Below are positions 1-8,332 of a DNA stretch of 34,484 nt, piece by piece. The DNA is taken from assembly GCA_026709065.1 (NCBI GenBank), contig JAPOTS010000002.1, positions 1 through 34,484 of the forward strand, written 5' to 3'. Position 1 is the stretch's first letter. Each line of letters opens with the position of its first letter. The notes beneath the pieces were generated by a model. The model ran no database searches. It was not told the DNA's origin and worked only from the letters and a program-made list of their open reading frames with translations. The translations under genes were made by a program, and so were the position numbers. The DNA is from Bacteroidota bacterium (GTDB lineage Bacteria > Bacteroidota > Rhodothermia > Rhodothermales > Bin80).

Positions 1-8
1 TAATTATT

Positions 9-515
9 TTAAACCTTCTTGGGTTTGCGCCAAATCGGTACACTTGAGCAGGGTTCGCCAAACATCACTTTGCGTGCGACTTTCTGTAACTCCCCAATGA
101 CCTTAGCATAGGCACTTGCAGGAACGATTCCTGAACCACATCCTTTTACCACAACGACCCTGTCAGTATATTTACTCCAATCCTCATTGGCAATTGCTTC
201 CATGAATACCTCTCGGACCACATCTTGCCTACGTCCTTCGGTAATGCTGGTCGCACCTTGAAGATGAGCTCCGATCAGCATATATGCCCACATGGGGATC
301 AACGCGTCAGAACTACAGTAAATTGCAACATGTTTACTTGTGAATACATTCCAGTGGTAGGTTTCAATCTGTGAACGAAAAGGCTTCTCTCGTAGGATAA
401 TCCCCTGCTCTAAAAATTCTGCGATATCCAATTCCAGAATTTCAGGATCTTGCCATAGCAATTCCAGATCATAAACCTCTATTCCACTTTGTGCAACTCG
501 ATTAACAACTTCCAT
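9..515 (-). CDS. DUF2480 family protein
   Basis: About 168 residues. Recognisable as the Bacteroidota DUF2480 family from an N-terminal half built on FDLE/YDLELLW, a middle block with CSSDALIPMWAYML, and a C-terminal VVVKGCGSG ... GEPCSSVPIWRKPK. Function is unknown; in Bacteroidota these genes are often near Fe-S (SUF-type) assembly genes, and here the neighbour upstream is a cysteine desulfurase, so a link to Fe-S or sulfur trafficking is a reasonable inference. The two conserved Cys (in GCGSG and EPCSS) are notable. An in-frame ATG 33 bases further up (548) exists, but the ATG at 515 is preferred: it has an AGAGG about 10 bases upstream and matches the family N-terminus. It overlaps the cysteine desulfurase stop by 14 bases, suggesting co-translation. 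Confidence 0.85.
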   Translation of the reverse strand: MEVVNRVAQSGIEVYDLELLWQDPEILELDIAEFLEQGIILREKPFRSQIETYHWNVFTSKHVAIYCSSDALIPMWAYMLIGAHLQGATSITEGRRQDVVREVFMEAIANEDWSKYTDRVVVVKGCGSGIVPASAYAKVIGELQKVARKVMFGEPCSSVPIWRKPKKV

Positions 516-1665
516 TTGATAATAACCTCTTTTGATATAGTTCTTCAACAGCTTCGCGAATCAAGTCCGTCGCTTGATGTACCTCCTTTTCTGTGGTCGG
601 CCTCCCCATACTGATCCTTAACGTTTGTTTCGCATAAGAATCTTGAACTCCCATCGCAGATAACACATGGCTGGGTTGATAGTTTGCTGTCTTACAGGCA
701 CTACCAGTGCCAACCGCCAATGTTCGGATTGAAAGTAGAAGACGCTCCAAATTCAAGTCTGGAAATGATATACTACTTGTTTGTGAAAGCCGTTTCGTTT
801 GTTCACCATGAATTTGGATTTCACTGACCATGTCTTTGAGAGCATGTTCAAGGTACTGTTGTAGTGCACAAAGGCGCTCACAATCATGACTACATTCCCG
901 ATGTGCCAAGGAAAAGGCCTCTCCCATGCCAACAATTGCTGGAACATTGTGAGTGCCACTGCGATACCCCCGCTCCTGGCCCCCACCCTCAATCAATGGT
1001 TGGAATCTAAGTTTTCCCCGAACATACATGGCTCCAATTCCTTTAGGACCATAGACCTTGTGTGCACTACATACTAAAAGGTCAATCCCCTCAACCGAGA
1101 TAGGTAACTTGCCAACCGCCTGTGTTGCATCGGTCATCAGCGGGATACCGCGCTCTTGAACGATCGGTATTATTTTTGACAAAGGCTGTATGACCCCAGT
1201 CTCGTTGTTGGCCCACATGATACACACCATGATCGTCTGGTCAGTGATGCAGTCTTCCAAGTGATTAAGATCAATCACGCCATTGTTATCCACTGGAAGA
1301 TAGGTAATTCGCCAGCCTTTCTTCTCAAGATACTGACAGGCATGAAGCACAGCACTATGCTCAGTTTTTGCAGTAATAATATGTTTACCACGATGTGCAT
1401 TAGCCTCTGCAAAACCCTTTAATGCAGTGTTGATTCCTTCAGTTGCACCACTATTAAATGTGATTTCAGTGGGGCGAGAAATATTTAAGCATTCGGCAAC
1501 CTGACGACGTGCTTTTTCAATGGCAGCCCCAGCGGTCCATCCAAACATATGTGACTCGCTGGATGGATTACCATAATGCTCGGAAAAATAAGGTAACATC
1601 TTCTCAAGAACCCGTGGATCAACGGGAGTCGTTGCATTATAGTCTAAGTATATTGATGGAGTCAT
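502..1665 (-). CDS. Class I cysteine desulfurase (IscS/NifS type)
   Basis: 387 residues, normal length for the family. A PLP-dependent fold-type I enzyme that removes sulfur from cysteine and passes it, as a persulfide, to Fe-S cluster or thio-modification pathways in the cytosol. Visible features: N-terminal YLDYNATTP, the NNETG block, the PLP lysine in SAHKVYGPKG (K203), His103 in TEHSAV, and the mobile-loop active-site cysteine in GTGSACKT (C324). The SACKT loop identifies class I (IscS/NifS) rather than class II SufS. It is followed, with a 14-base overlap, by the DUF2480 gene. IscS, NifS and tRNA-thiolation paralogues cannot be separated from sequence alone. Confidence 0.95.
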   Translation of the reverse strand: MTPSIYLDYNATTPVDPRVLEKMLPYFSEHYGNPSSESHMFGWTAGAAIEKARRQVAECLNISRPTEITFNSGATEGINTALKGFAEANAHRGKHIITAKTEHSAVLHACQYLEKKGWRITYLPVDNNGVIDLNHLEDCITDQTIMVCIMWANNETGVIQPLSKIIPIVQERGIPLMTDATQAVGKLPISVEGIDLLVCSAHKVYGPKGIGAMYVRGKLRFQPLIEGGGQERGYRSGTHNVPAIVGMGEAFSLAHRECSHDCERLCALQQYLEHALKDMVSEIQIHGEQTKRLSQTSSISFPDLNLERLLLSIRTLAVGTGSACKTANYQPSHVLSAMGVQDSYAKQTLRISMGRPTTEKEVHQATDLIREAVEELYQKRLLSNGSC

Positions 1666-1802
1666 GAATGGTCACACCTGAAAATCCAATAATAAAAACT
1701 GATCAACACACTAATGAATAAATTGAAAGGCCGATTAAGGGACTTCCTATCATCTCCACCTTCATTGCAACCCATGCAGGGATTAAGTGGTTCAACAATG
1801 AT

Positions 1803-1875
1803 GCCGCGTTCGTCTAGGGGTCAAGGACGCCGGCCTCTCACGCCGGTAACACGGGTTCAAATCCCGTACGCGGTA
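1803..1875 (+). tRNA. tRNA-Glu (anticodon CTC)
   Basis: A full cloverleaf can be folded by eye. Acceptor stem GCCGCGT/ACGCGGT (first pair G-T), D-arm GTCTAGGGGTCAAGGAC, anticodon stem CCGGC/GCCGG with loop CTCTCAC (anticodon CTC, reads GAG), variable TAAC, T-arm ACGGG-TTCAAAT-CCCGT, discriminator A. No CCA is encoded. The D-arm and TTC at positions 7-9 match the usual bacterial tRNA-Glu layout. It ends 2 bases from the 3' end of the convergent clpP gene. Confidence 0.95.
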
Positions 1876-1877
1876 CG

Positions 1878-2564
1878 CTATTTCTTTTTCCTTGGAAGTT
1901 CCTGAGGACTCAGAATATTGTCAATCAAGCCATAGGCTTTGGCATCTTCGGCGCTTAGCCAATAATCTCGATCCGCATCCTGAGAAATCGTATCTGTATC
2001 TTTTCCTGTATGGTGCGATAGGATTTCATATAAACGCTGTTTTAACCATAAAATTTCGCGTGCTTGAATTTCTATGTCAGAGGCTTGTCCTTGTGCACCT
2101 CCAAGGGGCTGATGGAGCATAATTCGGGAGTTAGGAAGTGCAGCTCGTTGGCCATTTGTTCCCGCAGATAACAGAACTGACCCCAAAGATGCAGCTAAAC
2201 CGACACAGATGGTTGCAACCGGACAAGCCACATATTGAATGGTATCGTAAACCCCAAGACCACTATAGACCATTCCACCGGGTGAATTAATATATATATT
2301 AATATCTCGTTCTGGATCCTCGCCAGTGAGATACAGCAACTGTGCAATCGCAAGATTAGCAACAACATCATTGATTGGGGTTCCAAGGATGATGATTCGC
2401 TCTTTGAGTAAGCGGCTAAATATATCATAGGCACGCTCTCCACGGGACGTTTGCTCAACCACCATCGGGACTAGATTATTTATAGGAAGATCTCCAAGTC
2501 CCTTGGTATATATACTCTCGGGTAATTGCAGACTTTTTGAAAATTTTATGAAGTCATTAACCAT
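1878..2564 (-). CDS. clpP: ATP-dependent Clp protease proteolytic subunit ClpP
   Basis: 228 residues. Serine protease subunit that forms tetradecameric chambers with a ClpX- or ClpA/C-type unfoldase. The catalytic triad is visible: Ser126 in [11 protein letters not shown], His151 in MLHQPLGG and Asp200 in [11 protein letters not shown]; the NSPGG oxyanion-loop motif is at 93-97. About 25-30 N-terminal residues form a likely propeptide-type extension. It lies 13 bases after the trigger factor gene on the same strand, the classic tig-clpP pairing, but clpX does not follow: a tRNA-Glu on the other strand does. Confidence 0.97.
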   Translation of the reverse strand: MVNDFIKFSKSLQLPESIYTKGLGDLPINNLVPMVVEQTSRGERAYDIFSRLLKERIIILGTPINDVVANLAIAQLLYLTGEDPERDINIYINSPGGMVYSGLGVYDTIQYVACPVATICVGLAASLGSVLLSAGTNGQRAALPNSRIMLHQPLGGAQGQASDIEIQAREILWLKQRLYEILSHHTGKDTDTISQDADRDYWLSAEDAKAYGLIDNILSPQELPRKKK

Positions 2565-2577
2565 TTGATCACCATAA

Positions 2578-3876
2578 TTAGGATAGATAGAGATTAGGTT
2601 TGGTCTGTACTGCTAACTCCTTATTTGAATAATCGGAAAAGAAAGGTACAGGTAATACATCACAATATTTTTTTTCAAAATGATGCATTAGGTAAAGCAT
2701 CAGGTTTTCCTCGTCTACTGTAGCTCGTATCTCTGGAATTGTAACAGGCTGAGAATCAGGGGAATGAGTGGTTAGGAATTCTTCAAGTTGTTCACGCACG
2801 GCATCTACAAAATAATTCCACTCATAGTTTTGAAATAATATTTTTTTATACTCTTCATTCTTATTTACCTCTTCAACGATATGATCATCAATATCTAACG
2901 CATCTAGCAAATTTGATGGGAGTGAAAAAGGATGCAATTTGAGCAAGGATTTTTTAATCTTGGCATATGCCGCGTTTCTGCTCAAGGTGTTATAGTTGTC
3001 ATTTAATTTATTGGCGACCCATTGGTGGAATTCTTCAGCAGATTGGACGACATTGTTGCTCAGTTTACTGGCCCAAAGATCATCTATTTCGGGCCAATCA
3101 AATCTATATGCTTCTATAATTTTGATCCGATAGTATGATTGAGGATCATTGTTATTTTCCAGCGATTTTGGCGAATTTTCTGGAATTTCAATAAAGAAAA
3201 CATCACCTACGAATTTACCAGTCAATTTTGATTGATAATAGTCAAATTCTGGTGCTCTGTGCTCATCCGTTGCACCAAAGTTAAAAATGCCCTCTTCAAT
3301 CATGTCTCCCCCTACCACAACCTGATGAGTTTTGGAATCAACCTCAATGAGTTGAAATTTAACGAGATCAAATTTACCCTCAGAATTCATGCCAACGCGT
3401 TCATTAAACGCAAGTGGTCTAGGGGTTAAATGAATAGCAAATAAATTTTTGATATAGCGGTCAATCAATTCATCGGTCACATTGTAGACTGGTATATCCA
3501 ACGGCTGTCCTCTAAAATCTTTGAGTGTGAGTTGTGGAAGGACAAAAAATTCTAATCGAACTAGAAGATCTCCGTCTAACTCATATTCACGAGTAATTTC
3601 TGATGGATTACTAATTACTTTATATTCATTGTTATCGGCAACCTTATCTTTTATAACTTCATTGATGAGACCGTCTACGATGATTTTTTCTAACTCTTTG
3701 CGAAAGAGTTTACGAATCAGCTTCGTGGGAGCATGTCCAGGTCGAAACCCTTGAAGCCTGCTATGTGTTTTGAGATTTTGTGTTGCTAATCGTGTATCAC
3801 TTTCAAGATCACTGGCATCTGCCTTGATCTCTAATACGCGAATCATATCGCCCGTCTCGTATACCTTAGTCTCCAT
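2578..3876 (-). CDS. tig: Trigger factor, divergent Bacteroidota type
   Basis: 432 residues, normal length. Ribosome-associated chaperone that meets nascent chains at the exit tunnel. The N-terminal ribosome-binding domain carries the signature GFRPGHAP (about 43-50; usual form GFRxGxxP). The middle region (about 150-245) aligns poorly with a canonical FKBP-type PPIase, as is common in Bacteroidota trigger factors, so isomerase activity is doubtful. The C-terminal arm (about 250-432) is helical and charged. It is co-directional with clpP and divergent from ogt, with 56 bases between the two starts. Confidence 0.9.
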   Translation of the reverse strand: METKVYETGDMIRVLEIKADASDLESDTRLATQNLKTHSRLQGFRPGHAPTKLIRKLFRKELEKIIVDGLINEVIKDKVADNNEYKVISNPSEITREYELDGDLLVRLEFFVLPQLTLKDFRGQPLDIPVYNVTDELIDRYIKNLFAIHLTPRPLAFNERVGMNSEGKFDLVKFQLIEVDSKTHQVVVGGDMIEEGIFNFGATDEHRAPEFDYYQSKLTGKFVGDVFFIEIPENSPKSLENNNDPQSYYRIKIIEAYRFDWPEIDDLWASKLSNNVVQSAEEFHQWVANKLNDNYNTLSRNAAYAKIKKSLLKLHPFSLPSNLLDALDIDDHIVEEVNKNEEYKKILFQNYEWNYFVDAVREQLEEFLTTHSPDSQPVTIPEIRATVDEENLMLYLMHHFEKKYCDVLPVPFFSDYSNKELAVQTKPNLYLS

Positions 3877-3932
3877 AAAATAATTTCAAATAATATTATC
3901 TTCAAGTTTAACTTATATTTTACGCACTAACC

Positions 3933-4433
3933 ATGTTAAATGTCCCACCAATGACTACTTGTGGAGTCATTAATGAATCGCCTGTCGGGCCACTCACGCT
4001 CTTGTTTTCACCTCATGGACTCACTAATTTGTACTACGGGTGTCACTTAGATTTTGAACCAGTCGGTGCTTGCTTTGAAAACGTTGCTAATGAACTAGAA
4101 GCCTATTTTCAAGGAAAATTAACATCATTTTCAGTGGAGTTAGATCCTCAGGGAACACCATTTCAGAAACGTGTCTGGGCATTATTGAAGACCATTCCCT
4201 ATGGCGAAACCCGCTCTTATGGTCAGTTAGCAAGAAAGCTGGGAAATGTAAATCTTGCCCGTGCAGTGGGACATGCAAATAGAGTGAATCCAATTCCCAT
4301 TATCTATCCATGCCATCGTGTCATAGGATCAAGCGGGAAACTCACAGGGTATCTTGGAGGTCTCCATCGTAAAGAAATTCTTCTAAATCTGGAGGCTTCC
4401 TTCAAACGCCCAGAATTGTTTACACCCCTCTAA
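3933..4433 (+). CDS. ogt: Methylated-DNA--[protein]-cysteine S-methyltransferase
   Basis: 166 residues. Suicide DNA-repair protein that moves the alkyl group from O6-alkylguanine to its own cysteine. Acceptor Cys127 sits in the family motif IPCHRV-like YPCHRVIG. The helix-turn-helix DNA-binding segment (RSYGQLARKLG, about 94-104), the arginine-finger region NLARAVGHANR and the C-terminal YLGGLHRKEILL complete the domain. An in-frame ATG at residue 7 is an alternative start. The 3' end overlaps the convergent ABC permease gene by 14 bases. Confidence 0.95.
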   Translation: MLNVPPMTTCGVINESPVGPLTLLFSPHGLTNLYYGCHLDFEPVGACFENVANELEAYFQGKLTSFSVELDPQGTPFQKRVWALLKTIPYGETRSYGQLARKLGNVNLARAVGHANRVNPIPIIYPCHRVIGSSGKLTGYLGGLHRKEILLNLEASFKRPELFTPL

Positions 4434-5739
4434 GATAGCCGAAAATCGTCTTTAACGATACCTTATTATCGTAGGTCAGAACAGTGGCTTTATAAATTCT
4501 AGCACTGACCCAAATTGATCCAAAAATTGAAGCAACTAATAATCCCAACGAAAGAAGAATTTGCCAGGTAGGGACTGCTCCTAACGCAAGACGAACCATC
4601 ATCGGAGCTGGGGAAGTCAGTGGAAAAAGTGATAGCCCAATGGCTAAATGACTGTTAGGATTAAGAAGAATTGACGATAAAAACGTCACGGATACAATTA
4701 AGGGCATCATAACTGGAATCAATAGAGTCTGTGATTCTTGAGGGGAGTCAACCAGAGATCCGACCGCAGCGAACAAGGCACCGTACAGAAGATAGCCACC
4801 AATAAAAAAGAGGATAAAGCATAAAATCATCCATGGCGTGACATTTGGTAAGAACATATTAATGGATGACAGAATTTCTTGTGTCTCATTGGCTACCTCT
4901 ATGCCATACATCATTGGATCAATGAATCCTGCCATCACTAAAGATGTAAGAACCATTCCTCCAATAATCATGACCATCCAAGTCGCAATCTGAACAAACC
5001 CTACCAAACCGATTCCAAGAACCTTACCCATCAATAAGTCAAATGGGCGAACTGAGGAAACAATGATCTCAACAACTCGGGTGCTTCTTTCTTCAATGAC
5101 TCCATAGAGAATTAATGTTCCATAAATCATTATCCCAATGTACATCATCATTCCTAAAATTACACCAAACATCACATAGCCGAATTCAACGTCTTCACCC
5201 TCGTAGATTGGTTCTTGCTGGTCTTCCCCCAACTGAATCAAATCCAAAAAAACCGAACGATTCAAGATAGACCGAACATGATCGGGGACATTTTCCTCTG
5301 ATAAGAGATAATCCTTTAACGATTTGTCAATCACGCTTTGCATGGCTAATTGAATCCCATAGAAATTGCCCTCTTTAGAATAGAGCACGGGATCACCATT
5401 TCCAAAAAGCACCTCCTCTGGAATGAGAATATACGCATCAAGACCACCATTGAACATCTCATTAAGAGCCGTTTCATGATCTTCAATAATCAGAGAATGT
5501 GCACCTATGTAGTGACTCAAAACAAGATCACTCAATACCCCCGTTTGATCAATAATGGCAATCCTATGAATCTGATCCTCAAACAAGTCATCTTCAATAG
5601 AGGTTAATGAAATTACACCGATAGCAATTATAAACCCCACGAAAAGTACAGGACCTAACAAGGTTGTGACTATAAATGTTTTTGAGGTTACTCGACGCAT
5701 AAACTCGCTCCGAATAATCAGTAAGCTCTTACGCCTCAT
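4420..5739 (-). CDS. ABC-2 type transporter permease (NatB-like)
   Basis: 439 residues. Membrane subunit of an exporter of the NatAB type. One N-terminal membrane helix (about 21-46), a large extracytoplasmic domain (about 47-185), then five or six hydrophobic segments to the C-terminus. The cytoplasmic motif GVIEERSTRVVEIIVSSVRP with LLMGKVLGIG is characteristic of the NatB/ABC-2 family. Its ATG overlaps the stop of the ATP-binding subunit gene by 4 bases (ATGA), so the two are translationally coupled. Substrate is unknown; sodium in the founding NatAB member is only a family precedent. Confidence 0.9.
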   Translation of the reverse strand: MRRKSLLIIRSEFMRRVTSKTFIVTTLLGPVLFVGFIIAIGVISLTSIEDDLFEDQIHRIAIIDQTGVLSDLVLSHYIGAHSLIIEDHETALNEMFNGGLDAYILIPEEVLFGNGDPVLYSKEGNFYGIQLAMQSVIDKSLKDYLLSEENVPDHVRSILNRSVFLDLIQLGEDQQEPIYEGEDVEFGYVMFGVILGMMMYIGIMIYGTLILYGVIEERSTRVVEIIVSSVRPFDLLMGKVLGIGLVGFVQIATWMVMIIGGMVLTSLVMAGFIDPMMYGIEVANETQEILSSINMFLPNVTPWMILCFILFFIGGYLLYGALFAAVGSLVDSPQESQTLLIPVMMPLIVSVTFLSSILLNPNSHLAIGLSLFPLTSPAPMMVRLALGAVPTWQILLSLGLLVASIFGSIWVSARIYKATVLTYDNKVSLKTIFGYLRGV

Positions 5740-6650
5740 ATATTCTCCCCAACCATTCGGATAAATATTTCGTTGAGTGATGGCTGAAGAAGATCAAATC
5801 GATACAAATCAAAATCCTCCAACTTCAATAATTGGTTTAGTAATTCCTTTGGTTTACACGGCTGATTGATACCAAGTAAACATCCGCCTTCATAGCGTTC
5901 TAAAATCTGTATCTCACCACGCTTCTCCATTGAATCCAAGAAAGGAAGATTGCCTGCGTATTCTAAAGCCAACTTATTCCGGGGGAACAGACGTTTAACC
6001 TCTATGAGATCACCGCTGAGTATTAATTGGCCCTTTGCAATCAAGCAAATATCGTCGCATACTTTTTCAACCTGCTCCATACGGTGGCTTGCAAATAAAA
6101 TGATACGTCCTTCCTGTTTGAAATGAGCGATGATGTCACTGAGAAGTTCGGCATTCACTGGATCAAGCCCACTGAAAGGCTCGTCTAAAATAATGACTCG
6201 TGGATCAGACAGGATGGTTGCAATAAACTGAATCTTTTGCTGCATTCCTTTAGAGAGATCCTGTGCCTTGCGTTCCCCCCATTCCCCTAAACCCAAACGA
6301 TCTAACCAATATTTGATTAGATCCTTTGATTCTTTTCGATGCACTCCTTTAAGCTCCGCAAAATACTGAAGTTGATCATTTACTTTCAACTTCTTATACA
6401 AACCGCGCTCCTCAGGAAGATAACCGATCTGCTCTTGACTCCAGAGACCAACACTGCGTCCATGTAAGCGAACATCACCACTATCTTGATTAAGAATGCT
6501 TGTTACGATTCTAATGATCGTTGTCTTTCCCGCCCCATTAGGGCCTAATAGCCCGAGAATCCTCCCTTGCCTAGCTTTAAACGAAATATCAGATACCGCA
6601 ACAACATCACCAAATCGTTTGGTAACATTTTTTAGGATTAGCGAATTCAT
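5736..6650 (-). CDS. ABC transporter ATP-binding protein (NatA-like)
   Basis: About 304 residues from the preferred ATG at 6650, where the protein begins MNSLILKNVTKRFG; the longer frame would start at a TTG (6698) and add 16 residues not typical of the family. Walker A GPNGAGKT, signature LSKGMQQKIQF and Walker B IILDEPFSGLDP with a downstream switch His (ASHRMEQV) are all intact, so it should hydrolyse ATP. A C-terminal domain of about 90 residues follows, as in NatA/CcmA/drug-resistance type proteins. Pairs with the overlapping NatB-like permease. Confidence 0.93.
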   Translation of the reverse strand: MNSLILKNVTKRFGDVVAVSDISFKARQGRILGLLGPNGAGKTTIIRIVTSILNQDSGDVRLHGRSVGLWSQEQIGYLPEERGLYKKLKVNDQLQYFAELKGVHRKESKDLIKYWLDRLGLGEWGERKAQDLSKGMQQKIQFIATILSDPRVIILDEPFSGLDPVNAELLSDIIAHFKQEGRIILFASHRMEQVEKVCDDICLIAKGQLILSGDLIEVKRLFPRNKLALEYAGNLPFLDSMEKRGEIQILERYEGGCLLGINQPCKPKELLNQLLKLEDFDLYRFDLLQPSLNEIFIRMVGENI

Positions 6651-6714
6651 CCTATACAGCTCTATCACTAAAGGAAGCTCTGATCCATAGATCCCCAATA
6701 TAGGATCTATTAAA

Positions 6715-6999
6715 CTAGCTCGCTTGCTTTAGTGTCGTATCTTCAAATGGAACTAAATAGCGCTCATGGATGACATCTTCATGAACCCGAGAACTTCCCT
6801 TCCCACCAAAGTTAACCACAACAAGGCCTTTGTTCACAGTTTGAACCTCTCCAATTCCATAGGCGGCTGGAAAAGGCCCGTAGTAAACTAGTTCTCCTTT
6901 TTTCAATGCAGGCTTAGATCTACTTTTCCAGTGAAACACTTGCACAACTGGAAGCTGTTCAAGGATGCTTAGAGGCTTTTTCTTTGATTTTTTAGGCAA
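6715..6999 (-). CDS. Small basic protein with SH3/tudor-like domain
   Basis: 94 residues. A Lys-rich N-terminus (PKKSKKK), a linker, then a compact beta-rich domain (about 35-85) reading GELVYYGPF ... GIGEVQTVNKGLVVVNFGGKG ... RYLVPF. That rhythm recalls the DUF3553/UvrD-C-terminal tudor-like modules (G-x-V-x-H-P-x-F-G-x-G-x-V ... V-x-F), often linked to nucleic-acid binding or RNA polymerase contact. The only usual start in frame is TTG; a short ATG frame of five codons just upstream ends in a stop. It sits between ruvC and the ABC genes on the same strand. Function is unknown; the SH3-like call is by eye. Confidence 0.65.
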   Translation of the reverse strand: MPKKSKKKPLSILEQLPVVQVFHWKSRSKPALKKGELVYYGPFPAAYGIGEVQTVNKGLVVVNFGGKGSSRVHEDVIHERYLVPFEDTTLKQAS

Positions 7000-7073
7000 A
7001 ATTACTGAGATTTAGACATTAACATAGTTAAATGTAACATTTACCTGAATGTTTCAGAAACTGCATAAATATT

Positions 7074-7610
7074 TCAAATCACTCGATCAGGGTTTTGACG
7101 CACAAATGCTGCCCACCCACTGTAATGGGGGGAGTCCGTTTTTTTATCTGTCGACTCCCTTTCTTTATGGCAAGCAGCGACGGCAAGTGCATCTGTCGCA
7201 TCATGTGAAATTCCATCAGGTGATTGACTGAATTTGAGGAGGCTCTCTATCATATACGCAACTTGCTCTTTGCTTGCATTACCGTTGCCCGTAATCGACC
7301 GCTTCACCATCTTTGGGGTATATTGCGCAACAGATATACCATGATTAAGGACTGCCAGCATGGCTGCAGCTTGGGCACGCCCAAGTTTGAGCATTGCTTG
7401 CGGGTTACTCCCATATACTGGCATTTCAACAGCACATGTGGTGGGTTTGTAGCGTTCCACTAATTGGGATACTTGACGGTAAATTTCATGAATACGCACC
7501 ATGTGATCTCCACTAAAGGATAGGACTCCATAGCCTTTGACATGATTATGTTGATCTATGATTCCATAACCCGTTTGGGCTGAACCTGGATCAATTCCCA
7601 TGACTAACAT
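7074..7610 (-). CDS. ruvC: Crossover junction endodeoxyribonuclease RuvC
   Basis: 178 residues. Resolves Holliday junctions in homologous recombination as a dimer with RuvAB. The four catalytic acidic residues can be placed: Asp7 in GIDPGSAQTGYG, Glu62 in CAVEMPV, and Asp137 and Asp140 in SHDATDALAVA, at the same spacing as in E. coli RuvC. Its ATG overlaps the yebC stop by one base (TAATG), so it is translated from the car-yebC message. Pairing with yebC is a common bacterial arrangement. Confidence 0.96.
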   Translation of the reverse strand: MLVMGIDPGSAQTGYGIIDQHNHVKGYGVLSFSGDHMVRIHEIYRQVSQLVERYKPTTCAVEMPVYGSNPQAMLKLGRAQAAAMLAVLNHGISVAQYTPKMVKRSITGNGNASKEQVAYMIESLLKFSQSPDGISHDATDALAVAACHKERESTDKKTDSPHYSGWAAFVRQNPDRVI

Positions 7611-8329
7611 TATGTCTCCAGATTGGTAAATACTTCTTGCACATCTTGTAAGTCATCTAGCTTTTCAATTAGGGATTCGGTTTGACGAATCTGATCTGAT
7701 GTTTTTTGAACCGTTGACATGGGAATGCGAACCAGACGAGAGTCATCAATCTTGATTCCGACCTCGGAGATTTTAGTCTGAACTATATCAAACGCTTCCA
7801 CGGGTGTAATCACGGCGTATGTTCCATCGTCTTTTTCCACATCTTCCGCACCCGCATCAACAACTAACTCCAACAGATCTAGCTCATCAATAGCATTTGA
7901 GGAGATCTGAATGAAACCTTTTCTCTCAAACAGATATGCGACGCTCCCAGATTTTGCCATATTTCCACCATTTTTTGAAAAGATGCTTCGCACCTCAGCA
8001 ACGGTTCGATTGGTATTGTCGGTTAATGCATCCACGATCACGGCAACACCATGAGGTGTGTACCCTTCGTAAGTGCATTCTTTGTAGTCTTGTCCTTCAA
8101 TTTCTCCAACTCCGCGTTTGATAGCCCGTTCAATGTTATCTTTGGGCATATTCTTATTCTTTGCTTTCTGAATGGCAAGAGATAAGCGAGGATTCATCTG
8201 AGGATCTTTGCCTCCTTCACGAGCAGATACCATGATATCGCGTGTAATCACCGCCCAGGCTTTGGAGCGCCTAATATCGGTGACCGCCTTTTGCCTCTTC
8301 ACCTTTGACCACTTATTGTGTCCAGCCAT
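7610..8329 (-). CDS. yebC: YebC/PmpR family DNA-binding or translation-assisting protein
   Basis: 239 residues from the ATG at 8329, which gives the family N-terminus MAGHNKWSKVKRQK; the frame could begin one codon earlier at TTG. YebC/TACO1 proteins have been described as transcriptional regulators and, more recently, as factors that assist ribosomes at difficult sequences; which applies here cannot be told. Visible blocks: GHNKWSKVK, NMPKDNIERAIKRG, YEGYTPHGVAV, DNTNRTVAEVRSIFSKNGG. It starts 3 bases after the carB stop and overlaps ruvC by one base. Confidence 0.95.
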   Translation of the reverse strand: MAGHNKWSKVKRQKAVTDIRRSKAWAVITRDIMVSAREGGKDPQMNPRLSLAIQKAKNKNMPKDNIERAIKRGVGEIEGQDYKECTYEGYTPHGVAVIVDALTDNTNRTVAEVRSIFSKNGGNMAKSGSVAYLFERKGFIQISSNAIDELDLLELVVDAGAEDVEKDDGTYAVITPVEAFDIVQTKISEVGIKIDDSRLVRIPMSTVQKTSDQIRQTESLIEKLDDLQDVQEVFTNLET

Positions 8330-8332
8330 CAA

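Noticed and set aside
1714..1905. 63-codon plus-strand frame
   Set aside because: It runs through the tRNA-Glu gene and the clpP 3' end; a chance frame.
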